Part shown: in pieces, positions 1 to 5,311 of the stretch
Numbering within the stretch: position 1 is the stretch's first letter
Layout: each line of letters starts with the position of its first letter
DNA from: Bacteroidales bacterium
GTDB lineage: Bacteria > Bacteroidota > Bacteroidia > Bacteroidales > S143-33
Assembly (NCBI GenBank): GCA_027083655.1
Contig: JALWNS010000125.1
Span: forward strand, 1 to 6,802
Reading direction: 5' to 3'
Length of the DNA stretch: 6,802 nt
Made by a program: the position numbers and the translations under genes
The notes under the pieces: generated by a model
The model's input: the letters and a program-made list of their open reading frames with translations, nothing else
Told to the model about the DNA's origin: nothing
The model's database searches: none

Positions 1-66
1 CCCGCAGGGTATTTTCACTTCTTTTGAAAAATTCTTGCGCCTGAGAAAGGACAATAATATTGTTTT

Positions 67-101
67 AAAATGCGAAGGAGGCGCACTTGGCGCCTCCTTC
101 G
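67..101 (-). terminator. Rho-independent terminator of thi4
   Basis: A perfect 12-bp GC-rich stem (73-84 pairs with 90-101) closes a 5-nt loop. Read on the minus strand it is followed within two bases by a short TTTT run (67-70). It begins 25 bp after the thi4 stop codon and so ends that transcript. The plus-strand side has no T-run, so it is probably one-directional. Confidence 0.8.
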
Positions 102-125
102 TTCCGTAGAGTTATGGAAAGTTTT

Positions 126-896
126 TTACTTAGCGAGTTTCTCTGCTATAAGCTTTGCTACTTTTTCGCCTGAAAGAAGCATGCCACCAAATATTGGTCC
201 CATCCGGAAGCTACCACTTACTCCATTGGCTGCCATACCTGAGACAAAGAGGCCAGGGAATACTTCCTTTGTGTTTTCTACTGTCGTTGGTTCGCCAACT
301 TCCACATTCATTGACCTTTCTCCCATAATCTTACCATTAGGGGTATTTAGCTTAATATCGTTTTTCCTGGCTACAACGTTTACTACGTCTGCATCGTGTC
401 CTGTAGCATCCAATACTGTACGTGACATAATTACGAGCGGATCGACATGCATACCGGTAAGCTGTACTGGTGTCCAGTTGATTACAACACCAGAGACCTG
501 GTCATTATGGAACACAACGTCTTCTATAACAACGCCATTGAATACTGTTACGCCGGCTTTGGTAGCCTTGTATAACAAGGCTGCCGTAGCCTGGACAGAA
601 TCTGCAGTGTAAAGGCCTTCCTCGTATTTTTCGTAGTCAATACCAAATTCGTCCAGGATATGTACAGCATCTTGTTGGATTACAATCTGGTTGAAAAGCA
701 TTGCTCCGCCCCACATGCCGCCACCTGGAGCTAATTTTTTCTCGAAAAGAGCAACTTTATACCCTTTTTCTGCTAGCAGTGTAGCTGCCACCATACCCGA
801 AGGTCCACCACCAACTACTGCTACGTCAATGTCCAGATTATCCTGTAGCTTTTTGTGAAAAGTATCTACTATAGCACGTGAAATTTGTAGTTCCAT
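126..896 (-). CDS. thi4: Thi4-family sulfide-dependent ADP-thiazole synthase
   Basis: This 256-residue protein makes the thiazole half of thiamine, as adenylated thiazole carboxylate, from NAD+, glycine and a sulfur source in the cytoplasm. Visible features: an N-terminal dinucleotide-binding fold with the GGGPSGM motif (29-35), the glycine-rich PGGGMWGG stretch (58-64), the ATGHDA motif (165-169) and the C-terminal RMGPIFGGMLLSG block (231-243) typical of the family. Length and start match archaeal and bacterial Thi4. In yeast Thi4 a cysteine just before the MDP/VDP motif gives up its sulfur in a single turnover. Here that position is His150 (MHVDP), as in Methanocaldococcus Thi4, which uses free sulfide and turns over catalytically; from this I infer iron- and sulfide-dependent activity. 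No Shine-Dalgarno sequence precedes the ATG. No other thiamine gene is in view, and no TPP riboswitch is recognisable in the 129-bp leader. A poor promoter match (TTAG, 19 nt, TATTTTCG; 927-957) overlaps the upstream terminator. Confidence 0.95.
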   Translation of the reverse strand: MELQISRAIVDTFHKKLQDNLDIDVAVVGGGPSGMVAATLLAEKGYKVALFEKKLAPGGGMWGGAMLFNQIVIQQDAVHILDEFGIDYEKYEEGLYTADSVQATAALLYKATKAGVTVFNGVVIEDVVFHNDQVSGVVINWTPVQLTGMHVDPLVIMSRTVLDATGHDADVVNVVARKNDIKLNTPNGKIMGERSMNVEVGEPTTVENTKEVFPGLFVSGMAANGVSGSFRMGPIFGGMLLSGEKVAKLIAEKLAK

Positions 897-932
897 TGTC
901 TCTTGTTTTTTTAAAGTTTGGTTAAGCGAAAA

Positions 933-955
933 TAAAAAAAAGACCTGAAAGTCCT
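933..955 (-). terminator. Weak hairpin plus U-tract ending the cstA operon
   Basis: On the minus strand a 5-bp stem (951-955 with 940-944, one G-U pair) around a 6-nt loop is followed by a run of T (934-940). It sits about 70 bp past the ATPase stop codon and about 40 bp before thi4. It probably ends the upstream operon, perhaps incompletely. An attenuator in the thi4 leader is an alternative, but no aptamer is recognisable beside it. Confidence 0.45.
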
Positions 956-1025
956 AATTTGTTGTGTTCTTTTTTGTCTTTTTCTCAGGGTAGTGTAATG
1001 TAATAGCTTGTATAATAGTCTGTTG

Positions 1026-1883
1026 TTAAAGCAAGATTTGTTTTACTTGTTTAAAAAAATCATTGTTTTTTTTCAATATCAAAGCAAAGTCTCCCAGAAT
1101 ATTTCCAGTATCCAAATGTCCCAGTGTTAGAGGAAGGTCTGTATCAAAATATTTATTGTTAATGATGTGGATACTCTTAAGTTTCATACTTGTAAGTCTC
1201 TGTTGTATTCTATTTGCTTCTATTTGTGATAGTTGATCGTCATTGCGTACGATAAAGTAAATAGCATTATTGAGTAATTCCTGTTGTATGGTATAAAATT
1301 TTTTGAGATCCTGGAGACGGGTCATTACTTTGTCAGTCTGAATTTCTTTTTTGCCTAGTTTTATACGGGAGATAATTTCTTTTTTCTCAATGATTTTCTG
1401 TCTAAGGCTAATTAATGCCTCAATCCATCTTAGGTTTCGTCTGACTGTGTTGAAAAATTCAAGAGCCACAGCTGTTGGAGGCATGTCGAAGATATACAGG
1501 TCTAGATCTGTTTTGCGCATGATATGGTCAAAGGCCAGGATCATTCCGAGGTTATCGGCATCTGGCGCCTGATCGAATATATCAAAGTAGTCGAGCATGT
1601 TATAGGCTGCCAGATATGAGTAAGAAGATTTAAAACTCTTTTTTATCTGTTGTAGATATTGTTTTTTCCAGTGTTCAAAGTCTACTTCTTGAGCAATTAG
1701 GTTTTTATTTTTTCTTTGGTTAATAATTTCTTCACCCAGGACATCTGCCAGGTTATGAGCCGGGTCAAAGGAATAAACTCCTACTTTCCGTTCTTGTGAC
1801 AGATACAGGGCTATGAGTGCACTAACAGTGGTTTTACCCACACCACCTTTCCCTGTAATAAATACAATTTTTTTTGTTGGCAT
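1026..1883 (-). CDS. ArsA/Get3-like P-loop ATPase, single domain
   Basis: A 285-residue soluble ATPase of the SIMIBI class, ArsA/Get3 branch. It carries the deviant Walker A motif GKGGVGKTT (11-19) with the signature lysine Lys12, and a switch I-like SFDPAHNLADVLG stretch (38-50; compare DPAHSLSD in ArsA). The FDMPPTAVALEFF block (132-144) matches the DTAPTGHTLRLL block of ArsA. The late YFIVRNDDQLSQIEANR segment (209-225) matches the V..PE.L...E..R pattern of the family. It has one ATPase domain, so it should act as a homodimer. It lacks the paired CxxC of Get3 and shows no cysteine metal site, so neither arsenite export nor tail-anchored protein delivery can be claimed. The middle part (about 150-200) is lysine-rich and probably helical. 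It is the last gene of the cstA operon, 10 bp after the 91-residue gene, with no Shine-Dalgarno sequence. Its position suggests work with the small proteins and CstA, perhaps in assembly or gating; this is inference. Confidence 0.85.
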   Translation of the reverse strand: MPTKKIVFITGKGGVGKTTVSALIALYLSQERKVGVYSFDPAHNLADVLGEEIINQRKNKNLIAQEVDFEHWKKQYLQQIKKSFKSSYSYLAAYNMLDYFDIFDQAPDADNLGMILAFDHIMRKTDLDLYIFDMPPTAVALEFFNTVRRNLRWIEALISLRQKIIEKKEIISRIKLGKKEIQTDKVMTRLQDLKKFYTIQQELLNNAIYFIVRNDDQLSQIEANRIQQRLTSMKLKSIHIINNKYFDTDLPLTLGHLDTGNILGDFALILKKNNDFFKQVKQILL

Positions 1884-1894
1884 TATTAGTTTTT

Positions 1895-2170
1895 TTAGTC
1901 TATACTAAAAATAGAAAATAGTTCGGACACCGGATCGAGGGCATTATCCATACGGTTGAATAAAATTACCAGTTCTTCATCCAGGTATGGCATGATCTCG
2001 CCTGTAATATGCAATGGTGGCATAGGCAAGCCAAGAATAATACCGAAATTTACCAGTGCAAAGATATTTTGCAGTTCCAGCAGTTCCCGTTCGTGCATCT
2101 GGGTTAGCTCTTCCCTGTTCCATTGGTCAATGGCAAAGATCCATTTTTTTATCTTATTCCAGGGTTTCAT
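1895..2170 (-). CDS. Small 91-residue protein of the CstA-ArsA operon, unknown function
   Basis: I cannot assign this to a named family with certainty. The N-terminus is basic and tryptophan-rich (MKPWNKIKKW), followed by a charged helix rich in Glu and Leu (about 18-36). A short hydrophobic segment with a GLPMPP turn (about 36-52) comes next, then an acidic C-terminal half (PYLDEELVILFNRMDN, 61-76). The hydrophobic part is short for a membrane span, so membrane association or protein-protein contact is as likely. The start codon lies inside the end of the preceding gene (17-bp overlap in another frame), which suggests translational coupling. The ATPase gene follows after 10 bp. A role as adaptor between the ATPase and the membrane components is inference from this placement. 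The reading frame looks real because it is closely packed, has ordinary codon use and its ends fit its neighbours. Confidence 0.75.
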   Translation of the reverse strand: MKPWNKIKKWIFAIDQWNREELTQMHERELLELQNIFALVNFGIILGLPMPPLHITGEIMPYLDEELVILFNRMDNALDPVSELFSIFSID

Positions 2171-2600
2171 TTTGTGAGAGTTTAAACAATCTCAAGTCTG
2201 TATTGAGTTTTTTATCAGATGGATAGCTAAAATACAGGGCATAGATAGCCATGAAAGTTATGAAGTACCTTGCCCATAGGTTCAGTTCGAACAAAAAGGC
2301 TACAGGAGCAAGAGCAAATGCAAAGGCAGAGCTAATAATTGTGAGCTTTTCGAATCGAATAAAGTCTTTGTAAGTAGCTTTTAATCTGCGGCGGTGGTAT
2401 GCCGAAAAAGCCCAGATACGCATCCATACAGGCAAGACCATAGCAAACAGGGCTGACAGTATAGCCAGCCCAACCTGCAACAGCTTCTGGGGCATTGGAT
2501 AAGGATATCCCAATCTATCCTGTAGCAGCCACAGAATAATTATTACGGCCATTATTATGCTATTGATGCTAATGTATGTATGCTTTAGCTTTTTATTCAT
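2154..2600 (-). CDS. Four-helix membrane protein of the CstA-ArsA operon, unknown function
   Basis: A 148-residue inner-membrane protein with about four hydrophobic helices (roughly 9-26, 40-62, 86-105 and 109-126). A strongly basic cytoplasmic-type loop lies between helices 2 and 3 (YHRRRLKATYK, 68-78), and the polar tail contains PSDKKLNTD. I do not recognise the family. The frame is open further upstream to an ATG at 2666, but that start would put 74 bp inside cstA. The ATG at 2600 is preferred because it overlaps the cstA stop by only 8 bp (ATGAATAA arrangement) and begins with a normal basic leader before helix 1. The end overlaps the next gene by 17 bp. This tight coupling to cstA suggests an accessory subunit or a helper of the transporter; that is inference. 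Confidence 0.75.
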   Translation of the reverse strand: MNKKLKHTYISINSIIMAVIIILWLLQDRLGYPYPMPQKLLQVGLAILSALFAMVLPVWMRIWAFSAYHRRRLKATYKDFIRFEKLTIISSAFAFALAPVAFLFELNLWARYFITFMAIYALYFSYPSDKKLNTDLRLFKLSQNETLE

Positions 2601-4311
2601 TGATTTCAGATTGAGTTTTATTAGCTTCAAAAAATTTAACTGTACCTTCAAAGACAATGAAGACAACTAGTAGTATAATAATCAAGTTAACAGTCGAAAG
2701 CAGGATATTATGCGATTTAATAAAGTTAATTTCATTCAATATGCTTGCCCAGAATGTCATTATAATCATAAATATTGCAGGTATACCAGATATAATCCAT
2801 TTCCACCCGCCTTTTGTCCGCAGGTAAACAGTAATGACGGTCAGTGCCAGTGCTGCCAGGGTCTGGTTGACAGCTCCAAACATTGGCCATAGCGTAAGGG
2901 CTCCCTTGCCGTCTGCCCCAGTGGAGAAAGCAAGCAGGCCAGCTGTTATAACAGCAAAGCTTGTAGCCAGGTGCTTGTTCTCAAAAGCATAAACTTTCAG
3001 TGAGGTGAAAATTTCTGTTGTTATATAGCGTTGTATGCGTGTAGCTGTGTCAAGTGTGGTGCCGGCAAATGAAGCAACAAACACACCCATCAGGGCCAGA
3101 GCATAATTCTTAGGTATTCCAGCAGTCTCCATCATATTTGCTGCACCTGTTACAAAGGCTGTAAGTTTGGATCCTAAGCCTTTGGCAGCAGCCCAGCTAG
3201 AATAATTAGCTGTCCATGCTTCTACTCCTGTGAGCAAATGGCCGTCTTTCATATAACCAAGGCCAATACCTGCTGCGACAGCTATAATAACCAGAGTAGC
3301 CAGTGCACCTTCGGTCAGCATTGCACCATATCCGACAAACACGGCATCTGTCTCTTTTTCCAATTGTTTTGCAGTTGTGCCAGAGGATACAAGGCTATGG
3401 AAGCCAGATATTGCCCCGCAAGCAATGGTTATAAAGAGGAAAGGTATCATAGGAGGAGCTTCTTTGGGATGGGCATTGACTACAGGTGCTACGATATGCA
3501 TGCCTTTGAATGATGCAGTAAAAACTCCCAGCACCATCAGTACCATAGCTATAATGAGCTGGTAAGCATTGATATAATCACGCGGCTGCAACAATGTAGT
3601 CACAGGCAATACAGAGGCTATATAAGCATAGATGAGCAGGATTATTGTCCATACACCTGTTGCTGGTATACCAAAGACCTCAGGCATCTTAAACGGCGCT
3701 ACAACACCAAGATATATAGACAAGTACAGGAGCAGGACTGCTATAATAGTAGACAGCGTCACATTAGCCCCTCTTTTTATGGCTATGCCCAATCCTATGG
3801 CAATGACAATTTGTAACCATACTGGTATAACGGAATGCGGAAATATGTTGAATATAAGTGCGATGACAAGACCAAAAATTGCTATAACGATCCAGATTTC
3901 CAAAAACACGATAAGAAAAAAAGCAAACTTTGTACGCGTAGAGATATACTTGGCTGTGTATTCTGATATTGATTTGCCTTTATTACGTAGCGAGATGACC
4001 AGTGCACCAAAATCTTGCACGGCTCCCATTACCACACTTCCGACAAAAACCCATATCAAAGCAGGCAACCATCCCCAGATAATAGCAATAGCCGGTCCAA
4101 CGATAGGCCCTGTGCCTGCGATGGAAGCAAAGTGGTGACCAAAAATTATTTCTTTTTTCGTAGGTACGTAATCTACTCCATCCTCAAATTCGCGGGAAGG
4201 TACAGGGTTAGTATCAGTGAGCTCAAAAAGCTTTGACAAAAAACGGCCGTAAAATTTGTAAACAATAAGATAACCAACAAAAACTCCAAGAAGAATTAAC
4301 AAAGTCTCCAT
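2593..4311 (-). CDS. cstA: CstA-family carbon starvation / pyruvate-type transporter
   Basis: A 572-residue polytopic membrane protein of the CstA family, whose studied members CstA and BtsT take up pyruvate, with peptide uptake also proposed. Family hallmarks are plain: FGHHFASIAGTGPIVGPA (57-74), VQDFGAL (98-104), LQPRDYIN (241-248), GFHSLVSSGTTAKQL (303-317), AGTTLDTATRIQRY (416-429) and LWPMFGAVNQTLA (474-486). I count roughly 15 hydrophobic segments. It is shorter than the enterobacterial CstA (about 700 residues), like many short anaerobe members. It is the first gene of the operon, directly behind a Bacteroidota-type promoter, and the next gene starts inside its stop codon region. In E. 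coli, cstA responds to carbon starvation through cAMP-CRP; no such site is evident here. The exact substrate cannot be read from the sequence. Confidence 0.95.
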   Translation of the reverse strand: METLLILLGVFVGYLIVYKFYGRFLSKLFELTDTNPVPSREFEDGVDYVPTKKEIIFGHHFASIAGTGPIVGPAIAIIWGWLPALIWVFVGSVVMGAVQDFGALVISLRNKGKSISEYTAKYISTRTKFAFFLIVFLEIWIVIAIFGLVIALIFNIFPHSVIPVWLQIVIAIGLGIAIKRGANVTLSTIIAVLLLYLSIYLGVVAPFKMPEVFGIPATGVWTIILLIYAYIASVLPVTTLLQPRDYINAYQLIIAMVLMVLGVFTASFKGMHIVAPVVNAHPKEAPPMIPFLFITIACGAISGFHSLVSSGTTAKQLEKETDAVFVGYGAMLTEGALATLVIIAVAAGIGLGYMKDGHLLTGVEAWTANYSSWAAAKGLGSKLTAFVTGAANMMETAGIPKNYALALMGVFVASFAGTTLDTATRIQRYITTEIFTSLKVYAFENKHLATSFAVITAGLLAFSTGADGKGALTLWPMFGAVNQTLAALALTVITVYLRTKGGWKWIISGIPAIFMIIMTFWASILNEINFIKSHNILLSTVNLIIILLVVFIVFEGTVKFFEANKTQSEINE

Positions 4312-4343
4312 GACAGTAAGTTTGACGATTAACTTAGACCAAC

Positions 4344-4374
4344 GAAATTTAACTTTTTATATTTTGATGACAAA
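4344..4374 (-). promoter_or_regulatory. Bacteroidota-type primary sigma promoter for cstA
   Basis: On the minus strand a -33 box TTTG (4371-4374) is followed after exactly 19 nt by TAAATTTC (4344-4351). The Bacteroidota consensus is TTTG, about 19 nt, TAnnTTTG, so only the last base differs. Transcription would begin near 4337, leaving a 5' leader of about 25 nt before the cstA ATG. It lies in the 100-bp gap shared with the divergent plus-strand gene. Confidence 0.55.
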
Positions 4375-4411
4375 ATTTTCCTATTTTTAATGAAATAATA
4401 AGCCTGTAATC

Positions 4412-4921
4412 ATGAAAAAATGTAGGTGGATACTTATAATAGCACTTGTTGTCATTTCATTGATATTGTTAGTAGCATGTAATATAAAAATGTCCCAGGT
4501 GATTAAGCCTTTGAGCGTTAAGGATGTGTTTGCACTTCAGTTGAGCTTTAGCAAGGAAAGGTTTGTCCATATCATAAAACAATGGCAAGATAGCCATATG
4601 TTAGAAAATTTTGTTAGCCATTTCAAATATGATTTTCTCTACTTGATTGGATATAGTTTGTTTATTACAGGTATGTTCATAATCCTTGGCTGTCTTATAG
4701 ATAATCCCAATCTTAAGTCGTGGGCACTGTTGCCAATAAGTGCCGGCATATTGGATGCTATAGAAAATACCTTGGAGCTATCGATTATAACCAGATATTC
4801 TTTTAATGCTACTTTAATCTTTTTGCAGTCAGTTGCTGCTGTTTTGAAGTTCCTGTTTATAGCAGTATCGATTGTTGTAATAGTTTGGATTGTAGCCGGA
4901 TATATTAGACGTAATGTTTAA
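4412..4921 (+). CDS. Uncharacterised four-helix integral membrane protein
   Basis: A 169-residue membrane protein with hydrophobic helices at about 6-23, 74-95, 103-126 and 136-163. The layout YDFLYLIGY at the start of helix 2 (73-81) and DAIENTLEL in helix 3 (115-123) recalls an uncharacterised family of small membrane proteins with a conserved D-x-x-E-N motif (Asp115, Glu118, Asn119). I recognise the pattern but no function. The region between helices 1 and 2 (about 26-72) is soluble and carries mixed charge. The first helix ends in LVAC (20-23), which fits a lipobox, so lipoprotein processing at Cys23 is possible, although a plain membrane anchor is equally likely. It is divergent from cstA with 100 bp between the start codons. 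It is the only clear plus-strand gene here and has no Shine-Dalgarno sequence and no good promoter match. The nearest downstream terminator is at 5136-5175. Confidence 0.75.
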   Translation: MKKCRWILIIALVVISLILLVACNIKMSQVIKPLSVKDVFALQLSFSKERFVHIIKQWQDSHMLENFVSHFKYDFLYLIGYSLFITGMFIILGCLIDNPNLKSWALLPISAGILDAIENTLELSIITRYSFNATLIFLQSVAAVLKFLFIAVSIVVIVWIVAGYIRRNV

Positions 4922-4952
4922 TAATCTCACGGTTTTTAGCATAAAATGAAAT

Positions 4953-5117
4953 TTATAGATTAGCCCTGTAAACTAAAGGGGTAGGATGCAGTATTGTGTT
5001 ATCACTAATAACACCAAATGTTAATTTCTCTTCAAGCGTGTTGTAGTTACCTTGCAGAGATACGAAATAAGACAAAAAAGATTCAGTAAAACGCATAAGT
5101 TTTTGGATCATATCCAT
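4953..5117 (-). CDS. Possible 54-residue hypothetical protein
   Basis: A short open frame begins MDMIQKLMRF and ends LVYRANL, with a natural-looking composition: a hydrophobic-aromatic stretch (about 11-21) and then mixed polar sequence with a TFGVISDN segment. The frame stays open further upstream through the terminator and tRNA-Val, but that part is a translated tRNA and cannot be coding, so the ATG at 5117 is the longest sensible start. There is no Shine-Dalgarno sequence or clear promoter, and a strong terminator lies just upstream. It could be a real small gene, the tail of a decayed gene, or chance. I recognise no family. Confidence 0.25.
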   Translation of the reverse strand: MDMIQKLMRFTESFLSYFVSLQGNYNTLEEKLTFGVISDNTILHPTPLVYRANL

Positions 5118-5135
5118 AATAAATAGTAAAGCTAC

Positions 5136-5175
5136 AAAAAACAACGGCTGCCCACAGGGCAGCCGTTGTTTTTTT
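5136..5175. terminator. Bidirectional terminator, 18-bp perfect stem
   Basis: Bases 5136-5153 pair perfectly with 5157-5174 around a 3-nt loop. A run of T follows on the plus strand (5169-5175) and a matching A-run on the left gives a T-run on the minus strand. It can end the minus-strand tRNA-Val transcript, and possibly read-through from the regulator gene. It can also end the plus-strand transcript from the 169-residue membrane protein gene. Confidence 0.9.
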
Positions 5176-5182
5176 AGAAAAG

Positions 5183-5256
5183 TGCGCGTGGGAGGATTCG
5201 AACCTCCGACTTCCACCCTGTCAAGGTGGCACTCTAGACCGCTGAGTTACACGCGC
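5183..5256 (-). tRNA. tRNA-Val (anticodon GAC)
   Basis: A complete 74-nt cloverleaf. The 7-bp acceptor stem is GCGCGTG with CACGCGC, followed by discriminator A. The 4-bp D stem is ACTC with GAGT. The anticodon stem is CCACC with GGTGG, enclosing the loop TTGACAG. The variable loop has 5 nt, and the T arm is GGAGG-TTCGAAT-CCTCC. The anticodon is GAC, which reads GUC and GUU valine codons. The 3' CCA is not encoded. It lies between its own promoter-like -7 box and a strong terminator, 55 bp after the stop codon of the regulator gene on the same strand. Confidence 0.95.
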
Positions 5257-5270
5257 TCATGTTCCGGATG

Positions 5271-5303
5271 CAAAATTATAAAATTACTGACAAATTTCGC
5301 AAG
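5271..5303 (-). promoter_or_regulatory. Promoter of tRNA-Val
   Basis: On the minus strand TAATTTTG (5271-5278) is a perfect match to the Bacteroidota -7 consensus TAnnTTTG. The start point would fall about 8 nt before the tRNA 5' end. The -33 box is weak: CTTG at 5300-5303 with a 21-nt spacer. A better TTTG at 5291-5294 is too close, at 12 nt. Confidence 0.5.
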
Positions 5304-5311
5304 AGTTTTTC

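Noticed and set aside
70..612. Plus-strand open frame of 180 codons opposite thi4
   Set aside because: It lies antisense to a certain gene, starts in the terminator hairpin and has a low-complexity Thr/Ser-rich translation without family features.
40..989. Inverted copies of CCTGAGAAA flanking thi4 (plus strand 40-48, minus strand 981-989)
   Set aside because: The match is only nine bases with loosely similar flanks. No target duplication or transposase is present, so chance is the best explanation in AT-rich DNA.
897..1025. TPP riboswitch upstream of thi4, suggested by a minus-strand CCTGAGAAA at 981-989
   Set aside because: Only the short CTGAGA-like string is present. The second conserved arm of the THI element (the CCTGAT...GCGTAGGGA region) is missing, and no matching stems form around it.
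3632..4138. Plus-strand open frame of 168 codons opposite cstA
   Set aside because: It is the complement of strongly conserved CstA membrane segments, and its translation shows no domain or sensible start.
5118..5216. Upstream extension of the small minus-strand frame to an ATG at 5216 (87 residues)
   Set aside because: The extension translates the terminator stem and the 3' half of tRNA-Val, giving the familiar GGSNPPTR artefact seen when tRNA genes are translated.
5183..5256. Reading the tRNA as tRNA-Asp (GTC)
   Set aside because: The GTC string is on the plus strand. The cloverleaf folds on the minus strand, where the loop TTGACAG gives anticodon GAC, valine.
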